This document shows, piece by piece, positions 33,760-43,037 of a DNA stretch of 64,000 bases. Both the position numbers and the translations under genes were made by a program. The DNA is from an uncultured Chitinophaga sp. (lineage in GTDB: Bacteria; Bacteroidota; Bacteroidia; Chitinophagales; Chitinophagaceae), in NCBI RefSeq assembly GCF_937898475.1, contig NZ_CALEJS010000016.1, forward strand, positions 248,001-312,000, given 5' to 3'. The notes under the pieces were generated by a model that saw only the letters and a list, made by a program, of their open reading frames with translations, ran no database searches and had not been told where the DNA came from. Numbering within the stretch: position 1 is the first letter of the stretch; the number at the start of each line of letters is the position of its first letter.

Positions 33760-36700
33760 ATGCGAAAAATCATTACACCTTTCCACCGCGTTGCTTTTAT
33801 CGCATCGCTGGCCCTTATGCTGGCAAGCTCGGTAGCTATGGCCTTATCCAGCACGGCACAATCGCTCAGGAAAGTAGTGCGCCAGCTACAGGTGCCCGCT
33901 GGCAGCCTTTCCAATGCGCTGCACAAATTGGAGACTACCGCCAACATCCGCCTGGCTTACGATGAAGCGGCCCTTAAAAAGATCGCTGTTCCCGCCACCA
34001 CTTATAAATCAAGCCAGGTGGCAGACATTCTAAGGGGATTGCTGAACAACACACCCCTCACCTATGAAGAGCGTTACAACACCATCCTGATCTATGACAG
34101 GAATGAAACACAATTGCGCACCTCCGGCGTACAACAGGTTGTTGAAAAAGTAACCGTCACTGGTACGGTAACAGATAAGAACGGCCCTCTTATCGGCGCT
34201 ACCGTAGTGGTGAAAGGAACAACCAACGGCACCGCCACAGATGCAGGCGGGCATTTCACCCTCACTATTAATACCGAGAACAACCCGGTGCTGCAATTCA
34301 GCATGGTGGGCCTGAAGACCGTTGAAATACCCGTGGGCAGCCAACGCAGCTTCAATGTAATGCTCGAAGAGAACGCCCTGAACCTGGATCAGCTGGTAGT
34401 AGTAGGTTATGGTACACAGCGAAAGGCTACACTTTCCGGTGCTATTGCAGACGTACAGCTGGACAAGCTTAGCTCACGTTCTTTAAATGATGTGGCGGAA
34501 GCCCTGCAGGGCAAAGCCCCTGGTGTGATCGTACAGAACCAGGGCGGCGATCCCACCTCCCTGCCAAAGGTATACATCCGCGGCCTGGGCGGCGTGAACG
34601 GCGAAGGCCCCTTATATGTAGTAGACGGTTCTATTTATACCGGCGGCCCTATCAATCCCAATGACATCGCTTCCATGAACGTGCTGAAAGACGCTGCTGC
34701 TGCCATCTACGGCGCAAGGGCTTCCGGCGGTGTGGTGATCATTACCACCAAGAAGGGTAAAGAAGGCACTGCCCAGGTAACCGTGGATGCCAAGATCGGT
34801 TTCCAGCGTGCTGCAAAGAAGCTGCAGACACTCAACGCCAAGGAATTTGCAGACGTAATGAACACCGCTGCTGATGCCGCAGGTATCTCACGCCTCGATG
34901 CTTTTGACGCTGCCAAATATCCGGACGGGCAGATCACCCGCACCAACTGGCTCGACGAAATATTCAGGAGCGGGAAGATCCAGGACTATAACATCAACGT
35001 AAACGGTGGCTCTGCCAAATCACATTACTACATGGGCTTCGGATTCCGTAAAGGTGAAGGCATCCTGCTGAACACCTACAGCGAGCGTTACTCCTTCCGC
35101 ATGAACTCCGATGCGCAGATAAAACCCTGGCTGAAGATAGGCGAAAACCTTTCCTATACTTACACCAACGGTAATGGCACCAATACCACCAGCCCCTATA
35201 CCGGCGTTATCTTCACCGCACTGGGATACCCGCGCCACATTACGCCCTATCAGCCCGACGGTTCTTTCAGCGGCATGCCCGCACAATATGCCGGCGCCTA
35301 CGGCGATCTGGGTAACCCCCTGGCTATACTCCTTCGTTCGGATTACAAGAACCCGGTGAACAACATCAACATCAACCCCTACGCAGAAGTACAGCTGACA
35401 AAGGACCTGCTGTTCCGTTCCAACTTTGCCGCCACCAAATCCTTCACCAATACAAAGAACTTTGCTTCGAGAGTTCCGGAAATCGGGAAGATCAGCAATA
35501 CCAACCAGCTGGAGCGCAACATTAATGACTTTACAGAGATCCTCTCCGAGCAGACACTTACCTATGATAAGCAATTCAAAAGCCATCACCTGAACATACT
35601 GGCGGGCTATACCTACCAGCAGCATGATGGCAACGGTTTATATGTTTATGCAGGCGGCTTTAACGATGAGCGTGCTGAATACCGTTATTTTAACAATGCT
35701 ACACTATTCTACAAACCGGAAGACTATAAAGACAAATGGGCGATAGAGTCTTATCTTGGCCGTATTAACTACGACTACAAAAACAAGTACCTGTTAACCG
35801 CACTTGCCCGTAGAGATGGCGCTTCCAGGGTTGCGCCGCAGAACCGCTACGAGACCTACTACTCTATATCGGGCGGATGGGTGCTTTCAGAAGAACATTT
35901 CCTGAAACAATTCAACTGGCTCAGCTTCCTGAAACTGCGCGCCAGCTATGGCCTGCTGGGTAACCTGGGCAGCCTTCCCAGCAATGCTATCAACATCCCG
36001 ATGCAGGCCACACAGATCTACATTGGCCAGGATCCTGTGCAGGTAGGCGGTTATGCAGAAAACGCGCTGTCCAACCCTAACCTGAGATGGGCTAATTCAA
36101 GGCAGGTGAACATCGGCACAGACATCGGGTTATTCAACAACAGCCTGTCTTTTGTTGCAGACTACTTTATCAAAAACACCGAAAGAATGCTGCTGACTGT
36201 TACGCCACCCAGCACCGCGGGCGTTAGCAACGATACCTGGAAGAATGCCGGTAAGGCAAGAGACAGGGGTATTGAACTGGGACTGAACTACAGCGGCAGC
36301 AGCGGAAAAGCTTTCCAGTACAGCGTAGGCGCTACATTAACAAAAGTGACCAACAAACTGCTGGAACTGGACGAAGGCAGGAACGTATTACCTAACGGCG
36401 TGAATGTGCGCAGCACCCTTACACCTATACGCACAGAGGTAGGCCAGCCGCTTTACTCCTACTATGTAGTAAGGACCAACGGCATCTTTCAGACCCAGGA
36501 AGAGATCAATAACTACAAAGGCAAAGACGGTAACCTGATACAACCCAACGCCAAACCCGGCGATCTCCGTTTTGTAGATAAGAACGGCGATGGCATTATC
36601 AGCAACGACGACCGCGAGTTTGCAGGCAGCGCTTATCCTGATTTTACCTACGGTATTACCTTTAATGCCAGCTATAAAGGATTTGACTTTAACCTGTTTG

Positions 36701-37131
36701 CGCAGGGCGTACAAGGCAACAAGCTGTTCAACGCGCTGAAATATACCAATATGAATGCCAGCGTAGGTACCAACTTCAATATGCTGCATGATATACTGGA
36801 TGCCTGGTCACCTGAAAATACAGGCAGCAATATCCCCCGGATATCCGCCCAGGACGCCAACGGTAACTACGGTACCACTTCTGACTGGTATATTGAGAAT
36901 GGGTCTTACCTGCGAATCAAAAACGTTACGCTGGGTTATACCCTGCCTGCAACACTTACCAAACGCGCCGGGCTGAACACCCTTCGCATCTACCTTACTG
37001 CCAACAACCTTTACACTATCACGGGGTATAAAGGCTTTGATCCGGAAGTGGGTATGGACGAATTTGGTATAGACAAAGGCCGCTATCCGCAGGCCAGAAG
37101 CTTTCTATTTGGGTTGAATGTTAATTTCTGA
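33760..37131 (+). CDS. SusC/RagA-family TonB-linked outer membrane protein with STN domain
   Basis: From the ATG at 33760 (MRKIITPFHRVAFIASLALM) the protein has 1123 residues; an in-frame ATG at 33721 adds 13 residues and is also possible. After the signal peptide come an STN domain (about 35-105, LQVPAGSLSNALHKLETT, YEERYNTILIYD), a CarboxypepD_reg-like domain (TGTVTDKNGPLIGATVVVKG), the plug (QLVVVGYGTQRKATLSGA, VYIRGLGG, VLKDAAAAIYGARASGGVVI) and a 22-strand barrel to the end (LFGLNVNF). The STN domain makes it a signal-transducing receptor matched to the FecR upstream. Its stop overlaps a possible start of the SusD gene (TGATG). The ligand is unknown; the phosphatase downstream suggests a phosphate ester. 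Confidence 0.95.
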   Translation: MRKIITPFHRVAFIASLALMLASSVAMALSSTAQSLRKVVRQLQVPAGSLSNALHKLETTANIRLAYDEAALKKIAVPATTYKSSQVADILRGLLNNTPLTYEERYNTILIYDRNETQLRTSGVQQVVEKVTVTGTVTDKNGPLIGATVVVKGTTNGTATDAGGHFTLTINTENNPVLQFSMVGLKTVEIPVGSQRSFNVMLEENALNLDQLVVVGYGTQRKATLSGAIADVQLDKLSSRSLNDVAEALQGKAPGVIVQNQGGDPTSLPKVYIRGLGGVNGEGPLYVVDGSIYTGGPINPNDIASMNVLKDAAAAIYGARASGGVVIITTKKGKEGTAQVTVDAKIGFQRAAKKLQTLNAKEFADVMNTAADAAGISRLDAFDAAKYPDGQITRTNWLDEIFRSGKIQDYNINVNGGSAKSHYYMGFGFRKGEGILLNTYSERYSFRMNSDAQIKPWLKIGENLSYTYTNGNGTNTTSPYTGVIFTALGYPRHITPYQPDGSFSGMPAQYAGAYGDLGNPLAILLRSDYKNPVNNININPYAEVQLTKDLLFRSNFAATKSFTNTKNFASRVPEIGKISNTNQLERNINDFTEILSEQTLTYDKQFKSHHLNILAGYTYQQHDGNGLYVYAGGFNDERAEYRYFNNATLFYKPEDYKDKWAIESYLGRINYDYKNKYLLTALARRDGASRVAPQNRYETYYSISGGWVLSEEHFLKQFNWLSFLKLRASYGLLGNLGSLPSNAINIPMQATQIYIGQDPVQVGGYAENALSNPNLRWANSRQVNIGTDIGLFNNSLSFVADYFIKNTERMLLTVTPPSTAGVSNDTWKNAGKARDRGIELGLNYSGSSGKAFQYSVGATLTKVTNKLLELDEGRNVLPNGVNVRSTLTPIRTEVGQPLYSYYVVRTNGIFQTQEEINNYKGKDGNLIQPNAKPGDLRFVDKNGDGIISNDDREFAGSAYPDFTYGITFNASYKGFDFNLFAQGVQGNKLFNALKYTNMNASVGTNFNMLHDILDAWSPENTGSNIPRISAQDANGNYGTTSDWYIENGSYLRIKNVTLGYTLPATLTKRAGLNTLRIYLTANNLYTITGYKGFDPEVGMDEFGIDKGRYPQARSFLFGLNVNF

Positions 37132-37154
37132 TGGCTGATAAACTACCGCAACAC

Positions 37155-38654
37155 ATGAAAACGATCATAAGAAATACCATACTTGCAGCAACCAGCGCCG
37201 CTATGCTCAGCGCCTGCAATAAAAAGCTGGACATTGTACCGGAAGGATCACCTACTACAGGAAACTTCTGGGTAACAGAAAAAGACGCGATTGCCGGCGC
37301 CAACACGATGTACGATCAGTTTGATGATGAAAACTTCTATGGCCGCGGCTACTGGTGGTTCATCAATGCCTCTGACGACCAGATCACAGGCCGTGTAAAA
37401 GCCGAAGGCGATAACATCAAGGACTTTAACCGCAACTTTATCGGCGGCTCTTACACCGAGTCACAATGGAAACTGCGTTACATCGTCATCAAACGCGCCA
37501 ATGACGTGATACTGCATGTTCCCTCCATTGACATGGATGCCTCACTGAAGAGCCGCATCATGGGCGAAGCTTACTTCCTGAGTGGTCTCATGTACTTCCA
37601 GTTAGGCTACACCTACGGCGGCGTACCTATTGTAGACCGGGATAACCTGCTGAATGACAAGCCCATTCCCCGTGCAGACAACGTTAACATCGTTTATCAG
37701 TATGTGGAAGAAGAGCTGAAACAGGCCGCTGCCCTGCTGCCCTACTTTGATCAGCTGGCGCCCGCAGATTATGGACGTCCGCATAAAACAGCCGCCTGGG
37801 CATTTCTCAGTAAAATGTTCCTGTACAAGAAAGACTATGCCAGTGCTGAGAAGTATGCCGACTCTGTTATCCTGAGCGGTAAGCATCAGCTGCTGGATAA
37901 TTTCAGCGATGTATTCACCATTGCCAACAACTGGTCTAAAGAATACATCTGGAGCGCCTTATCCACTTCAAAAGGCCCTTCCGGATGGGGCAGTATCCTG
38001 CCTGGTGTGATGCTTGAAAATAAAGGATGGGGCAAGTACAACGGCTGGGGATATTTTATGCCTACCAAAGAGCTCTACGACGCCTTTGAAGCAGGTGACC
38101 TGAGAAGGGAAGCCACCATCCTGAAACCTGGCGACCACTTCACATTCTTTGGAGAAGACATGACATACAGCTCGCTGAACAGCCTCTCCGGCTACCAGTA
38201 CCGCAAATACATGGAGCCTTTCTCTTATCCTGGCGCCGTTCATCTCAGCCCTAACGGTGACCACCCTACTACAGACCTTTCTGTACCTTTATTACGTTAT
38301 GCAGAAGTGATCCTGATCAAAGCAGAAGCCAAGCTGATGCAGGGCAAAAATGCTGATGCAGAGATCAATATGATCCGCCATCGTGCCGGACTTGCCAATG
38401 TTACAAACGCCAATATGGACGAACTGAAAAAGCAACGCCGTTGCGAACTGGCAGGAGAATGGGCAGACCGCCATTCCGACCTGGTACGCTGGGGAGACGC
38501 CAAGGACACCTATGCCAAACCGCTGCATGGCGCCGATGGCAGGGAAGTATGGCCTGCCCGTACTTTCAATCCGGCGGTGCACAACGTGTGGCCTGTACCA
38601 CAAAGCGAGATCGATAACAGCGGCGGTGTTATAAAACAGAACACCGGCTGGTAA
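37155..38654 (+). CDS. SusD/RagB-family outer membrane lipoprotein
   Basis: The protein has 499 residues from the ATG at 37155 (MKTIIRNTILAATSAAMLSACNKK), which puts the lipobox LSAC near residue 21. A start at 37131 overlapping the SusC stop would add eight residues. TPR-like helices and the C-terminal SusD motif (YAEVILIKAEAKLMQG, INMIRHRAGL, KKQRRCELAGEWADRHSDLV) are typical. SusD sits on the SusC barrel as a hinged lid and binds the ligand. Its downstream flank is a 16-bp hairpin (38675-38734). Confidence 0.95.
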   Translation: MKTIIRNTILAATSAAMLSACNKKLDIVPEGSPTTGNFWVTEKDAIAGANTMYDQFDDENFYGRGYWWFINASDDQITGRVKAEGDNIKDFNRNFIGGSYTESQWKLRYIVIKRANDVILHVPSIDMDASLKSRIMGEAYFLSGLMYFQLGYTYGGVPIVDRDNLLNDKPIPRADNVNIVYQYVEEELKQAAALLPYFDQLAPADYGRPHKTAAWAFLSKMFLYKKDYASAEKYADSVILSGKHQLLDNFSDVFTIANNWSKEYIWSALSTSKGPSGWGSILPGVMLENKGWGKYNGWGYFMPTKELYDAFEAGDLRREATILKPGDHFTFFGEDMTYSSLNSLSGYQYRKYMEPFSYPGAVHLSPNGDHPTTDLSVPLLRYAEVILIKAEAKLMQGKNADAEINMIRHRAGLANVTNANMDELKKQRRCELAGEWADRHSDLVRWGDAKDTYAKPLHGADGREVWPARTFNPAVHNVWPVPQSEIDNSGGVIKQNTGW

Positions 38655-38674
38655 TATTATTATGAATTAATGCC

Positions 38675-38734
38675 ACGGATTACGAATGATGACGGCAGAA
38701 TATTATATTCGCTCCGCTATCATTCGTAATCCGT
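38675..38734 (+). terminator. Hairpin between SusD and phosphatase genes
   Basis: Arms ACGGATTACGAATGAT (38675-38690) and its perfect reverse complement (38719-38734) flank a 28-base loop with an inner GAATAT/ATATTC pair. No U-run follows, so it may attenuate rather than stop transcription into the phosphatase gene, or simply protect the SusCD message. Confidence 0.55.
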
Positions 38735-38757
38735 AATTTAAACTGAAGCCATACGCA

Positions 38758-40599
38758 ATGAGAACTTATATCTGGAGCGCTTTACTAGTCATATCTTTCC
38801 TCCCTTCCGTTTTTGCACAATCTGGCCACTATACCACCGCCAATGCACATTCGCATAATGATTACGAACACGACATTCCTTTTTTAACCGCTTACTACCA
38901 GCACTTTGGCTCCATTGAAGCCGACGTATTTGCCCGGAACGGCCAGCTTTATGTAGCCCATAAAGAGGAAGAGATAGACACTACCCGCACCCTGGCGGCC
39001 TTATACCTGCAGCCCCTGCGTGAGATGATCCGTAAGGCCGGCGGTAAAGCCTATAATAACGGCCAACCACTGCAGTTGCTCATAGACTTCAAAACAGATA
39101 GTCTGTTAACCATGCAAACCTTATTGCAGCAACTGCAGCAATACCCGGATATCACCGGCAATACACACATCCAGCTGGTGATCAGCGGCAGCCAGCCAAT
39201 ACCAGCGCAGTGGGACAACTACCCGGCCTATATCCTGTTTGATGGTAAAGGCTCCCTGACTTATTCTGCCGCACAGCTGGAACGCCTGCCGCTCTTCAGC
39301 TACAACCTGCAGAACTATGCCAGGTGGAATGGCAAAGGCTCCATGAAAGCGGCAGAACAACAACGTGTACAGGCCCTGATAGATCATGCTCATCAGCTGG
39401 GTAAAAAGATCCGCTTCTGGGGCACACCAGATAATGTGAACACCTGGATCACCCTGGCAAAAATGGGCGTAGACTATATCGGAACAGATCATATAGAAGC
39501 ATTGTCTGATTTCCTGAAACGCCGCCGGGCATCAGAATACCAGGCAGCAGGCAACACACATCCCGTTTACCGTGCACGCTATGTAAACAACGACCGCCTT
39601 TCAAAAGTGAAGAATGTCATATTGCTGATCGGCGACGGAATGGGCCTTACCCAGATCTATGGCGGGTACACCGCCAACAAAGGACAGCTCAACCTGTTCC
39701 AGATGATCAATATCGGTTTATCAAAGACCAGCTCCGCAGATAATTATATCACTGACTCTGCCGCTGGTGGTACCGCTATGGCCACTGGCCATAAAACCAA
39801 CAACCGTTCCATCGGCGTGGATGCCACCGGCGTAAAACAACCGGCCATCCCCGATCTCATACAACGCTATGGAATGGAAAGTGCGCTGATCAGCGCGGGA
39901 GACGTTACAGACGCCACACCGGCTGCCTTCTATGGTCATCAGCCAGACAGGTCACTGGAAGAAGATATTGCCAGGGACTTTCTCAACAGCCCTGTAAGCA
40001 TTTTGATAGGCGGTGGCCTGCAGCATTTTGAGCGCAGAAAAGATGGCCTTTCTTTAACCACCCTGCTGCAACAGAAAGGATACACCATCGGCCGGGATCT
40101 TTCGGGGCTGGAAAATATGCGCACCCGTAAATGGGTACTGCTGGACAGTGTAGCCGAGGCGCCTGTTCTGAAAGGCAGAGGCGACTTCCTGACACGCGCG
40201 CTGAAAAAGACCATCAACACCCTGCAGGATAACCGCAACGGCTTTTTCATTATGGCGGAAGGCGCCCAGATAGATGTTGGCGGCCATTTCAATAACCTGC
40301 CCTACAACGCAACAGAAATGGTGGATTTTGACAAGGCTATTGGCGCTGCAATGGAATTTGCCGACAGCAACGGGGAAACACTGGTGATCGTTACGGCAGA
40401 TCATGAAACGGGCGGACTAAGCCTGCTGGACGGCAATATTCAGAAAGGTTACGTGAACGGACATTTCAGTACCGATGATCATACCGCCGTAACCGTACCT
40501 GTATTTGCCTATGGTCCGCACTCGCTTGATTTCAGGGGCGTCTATGAGAATACGGCCATCTTTGAAAAGATCATGAAGATCCTGTCTGAAAGAAAATAG
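38758..40599 (+). CDS. PLC-like phosphodiesterase / alkaline phosphatase fusion, secreted
   Basis: The protein has 613 residues with a signal peptide ending SVFAQ (about 1-21). Residues about 25-265 form a PI-PLC/GDPD-like barrel (NAHSHNDYEHDIPF with His31/His33, SIEADVFARNGQLYVAHKEE). Residues about 280-613 form an alkaline phosphatase domain: ILLIGDGMGLTQIYGG, nucleophile Ser334 in TDSAAGGTAMATGHKT, metal ligands in VIVTADHETGGLS and DDHTAVTVPVFAYGP. The enzyme should cleave a phosphodiester and then remove the phosphate. It is the only enzyme in the sigma/FecR/SusCD locus and so probably acts on the ligand family that the receptor imports. That link is inferred from position. Confidence 0.92.
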   Translation: MRTYIWSALLVISFLPSVFAQSGHYTTANAHSHNDYEHDIPFLTAYYQHFGSIEADVFARNGQLYVAHKEEEIDTTRTLAALYLQPLREMIRKAGGKAYNNGQPLQLLIDFKTDSLLTMQTLLQQLQQYPDITGNTHIQLVISGSQPIPAQWDNYPAYILFDGKGSLTYSAAQLERLPLFSYNLQNYARWNGKGSMKAAEQQRVQALIDHAHQLGKKIRFWGTPDNVNTWITLAKMGVDYIGTDHIEALSDFLKRRRASEYQAAGNTHPVYRARYVNNDRLSKVKNVILLIGDGMGLTQIYGGYTANKGQLNLFQMINIGLSKTSSADNYITDSAAGGTAMATGHKTNNRSIGVDATGVKQPAIPDLIQRYGMESALISAGDVTDATPAAFYGHQPDRSLEEDIARDFLNSPVSILIGGGLQHFERRKDGLSLTTLLQQKGYTIGRDLSGLENMRTRKWVLLDSVAEAPVLKGRGDFLTRALKKTINTLQDNRNGFFIMAEGAQIDVGGHFNNLPYNATEMVDFDKAIGAAMEFADSNGETLVIVTADHETGGLSLLDGNIQKGYVNGHFSTDDHTAVTVPVFAYGPHSLDFRGVYENTAIFEKIMKILSERK

Positions 40600-40743
40600 T
40601 GATCGCTAAAACAGATAAAAAAAAGCAGGTGACCGCAGCAGCATCGCAGCTGTAACGGCTATATTGCAATCAGGAACTGACTATAAGAAGGGAGAACAAC
40701 TTGCCAGGGGTTGTCGCAATTCATTACCCTTCAACCGATACTA

Positions 40744-41760
40744 ATGATGCAGTATCATGTTTCCGGCAAAATGCTGGAAGGAGTCACTATACGCCCTGAT
40801 ATCCCCAAACAGTACCAACATTTTCAACTTCCCTTTGCTACAACGGTAGAATCTGTCAGTGGCGTGTTCGGTGCTATGCTGAACCAGGTAGTGGCTGGCG
40901 ACGATTGGTCTATACAACTGGTCCAGTTCTTTATCGCAAAGCAGGTACGCCTGTACCCGGTAGCACAGCAGCCTTTGGGCGTGTTGCACTGCATGTTGAA
41001 GGGACAGGTGCCCTGCATGCTGAAGGGAATGGGAGATATCGTGCTGCGTGAAAGGGAACTGCATTTCTTTTATGTACCTGCAGGCAGCCGTAACCTGGCG
41101 CTGCTATCCAAAGGTTATTATGAATCTTTCCAGATCGGCTTCTCCTCCGCGTATCTGTCGCGCTTTGCACAGAATGGTTCTCCTTTGAAGGAGGTATATC
41201 ATAAACTGGCGCACCAACTGCCCCTTGGCGCCGCCGCGGGTAGTTGTGCACTCAGCCTGCAAGCCATTGAACAGGTGGAAAAGATCAGGCAATGCCAGTT
41301 AAAAGGTACGCGCAGACACCTGTATCACCAGGCCCGTATCAACGATTTGATGCTGATGTACATTTCCGCCCTCGAAGACCGCCATCATCAAAAGCTGCCT
41401 GTCATGAGCAAACATGAAACTGAAATGCATCAGCTATCTGCCTACATCAAAGACAACCTGGAAAAGCCTTTGATGATCGCACAGCTGGCAGACAAAATGG
41501 GGCTGCAGTTACAGGCAATGGAGAAGGAATTTAAAAAGGTACACAAGCAAACCGTTAAATCCTTCGTACAGGAACAGCGTATGAAAAGAGCGCGCCTGCT
41601 GCTGGCTGACGGTAAAATGCAGGTAACAGATGTAGCTTATACAGTAGGCTATGCGGATGCCGCTTACTTCAGCAATGCGTTCAAAAAGCAATTCGGCATG
41701 ACACCCTCCACTTATCAGAAGATCATACAGGAAGAAAAATTACAAGACAACGTTTCGTAA
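40744..41760 (+). CDS. AraC family transcriptional regulator
   Basis: The protein has 338 residues from tandem ATG codons at 40744. The N-terminal sensor part contains LHCMLKGQVPCMLKG and HFFYVPAGSRNLALLSKG. The C-terminal AraC domain (about 235-330) has the two helix-turn-helix motifs, IAQLADKMGLQLQAMEKEFK and VTDVAYTVGYADAAYFSNAFK ending FGMTPSTY. It is paralogous to the next gene at 42084. No ligand or target can be named; the divergent or downstream genes may be under its control. It lies 144 bases after the phosphatase gene. Confidence 0.9.
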   Translation: MMQYHVSGKMLEGVTIRPDIPKQYQHFQLPFATTVESVSGVFGAMLNQVVAGDDWSIQLVQFFIAKQVRLYPVAQQPLGVLHCMLKGQVPCMLKGMGDIVLRERELHFFYVPAGSRNLALLSKGYYESFQIGFSSAYLSRFAQNGSPLKEVYHKLAHQLPLGAAAGSCALSLQAIEQVEKIRQCQLKGTRRHLYHQARINDLMLMYISALEDRHHQKLPVMSKHETEMHQLSAYIKDNLEKPLMIAQLADKMGLQLQAMEKEFKKVHKQTVKSFVQEQRMKRARLLLADGKMQVTDVAYTVGYADAAYFSNAFKKQFGMTPSTYQKIIQEEKLQDNVS

Positions 41761-42083
41761 TACTACAAGTTTGTTAGGTTCGTTTTACAGATCTTTGTTA
41801 AGGTGAAAGGAACTAAACTCAAAATAACTGACATTAAAGAAGGCACGGCTTCCTGGCCTGCAAATCAACTTAATTTTTCACCCCTGGATCTGTTCCCTTT
41901 CCACCTGTACTTTCATTGAAAATCTAATGTTTGCGGCCTATGCGAAAAACAAACCGTCCCTCTCTCCGGCGAACCTGGTGATCCGCCTGGTACCGGCCTC
42001 ATTCCGGGAAGCTGCTCATAGCTGTCCTCCGGATAAGTTTACATAAAACAATAAGGTTAAAACATCAGTGACATTTTCTGCAT
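41761..42083. other. Intergenic region between two AraC genes, no gene seen
   Basis: These 323 bases hold no convincing coding frame, hairpin terminator or RNA gene. No exact TAnnTTTG box is present near the 42084 start. It may carry the binding sites of either regulator. Confidence 0.45.
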
Positions 42084-43037
42084 ATGGAAATTCCTCTCAA
42101 AGGTACTCCAACGGAGATACCGCTGCAGCTGGCGCCCCATGTTGCCAATTGGGCAACGGCCACTTACCGCCAATGTGACTTTGGTGACCTGTTGTCCCAA
42201 ACACTTCTATACAAATCCTATTGTATCTACATCTACCGTTTTCTGGCAGAACGGCCGGCATGCCTGCCGCTGTACTGCACAGAAGGCGCCGTGGTACTGC
42301 AGCTTGTTACCCAGGGACCCATAAAAAGCGTGATAGAAGGAATAGGAGATACATTGCTGCAAACAGGGGAATATAATTTCTTCTATCTGCCTGCCGGTAC
42401 CCATGCCCTATGCCTCAGCACCGGCGAATATGAATCCATTTACATAGTGCTGGGCGCAACCTTGCTGGAAGAGCTGGCGGAAAGCAGGGAAGAGATGAAG
42501 GAGCTGCTGGATCACCTGCAACACTCCCATGAAGCAGGCGCGGGGCTTACTCCCCGTTTAATGGATTACAGGATGCAGGAGCTCCTCAAAGGCATGCGCA
42601 ACTGCAGGGAAACCGGCGGCAACCTGTTGGTAGAGTTCAGTACCAGCATCAGGAACCTGCTGAACCTGTACCGTAAATCGCTGAACGATGTGGAATACAG
42701 TTTACAGTTGCGCGCTGCCGGCTACATGACCGCCATGTTGAGCATACGCGAAGAAGTGATACGAAATCCCAGCATACAGCAACACACGCTCACCTACTTC
42801 TCGCGGAAGCACAATATGAGCCAGTCTACCTTAAAACGGTACTTCAAGGCTGTGTTCAATAAAACGCTGCATGAATTTGTGCGGGAAGAATGTATGAAAA
42901 AAGCTTCCTGGATGCGGAACAATATTGCGGCAAGTCTGGAGGACATTGCAGATGAAGTAGGCTATGCCGATAAATCCGGCTTCCTGAAATCCTTTAAACA
43001 GTTTCATAACAGGATGTCGCAGCAAAAGCCCTGCTGA
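42084..43037 (+). CDS. AraC family transcriptional regulator (paralogue)
   Basis: The protein has 317 residues. The N-terminal half matches that of the regulator at 40744 in layout and wording (VVLQLVTQGPIKSVIEGIGD, NFFYLPAGTHALCLSTGEYES). The C-terminal AraC domain covers about 225-315 (YFSRKHNMSQSTLKRYFKAVF and LEDIADEVGYADKSGFLKSFK). The second helix-turn-helix is close to the C-terminus, which is a few residues shorter than usual. Its last 44 bases overlap the end of the convergent HTTM gene, so the two transcripts are complementary there. Confidence 0.88.
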   Translation: MEIPLKGTPTEIPLQLAPHVANWATATYRQCDFGDLLSQTLLYKSYCIYIYRFLAERPACLPLYCTEGAVVLQLVTQGPIKSVIEGIGDTLLQTGEYNFFYLPAGTHALCLSTGEYESIYIVLGATLLEELAESREEMKELLDHLQHSHEAGAGLTPRLMDYRMQELLKGMRNCRETGGNLLVEFSTSIRNLLNLYRKSLNDVEYSLQLRAAGYMTAMLSIREEVIRNPSIQQHTLTYFSRKHNMSQSTLKRYFKAVFNKTLHEFVREECMKKASWMRNNIAASLEDIADEVGYADKSGFLKSFKQFHNRMSQQKPC

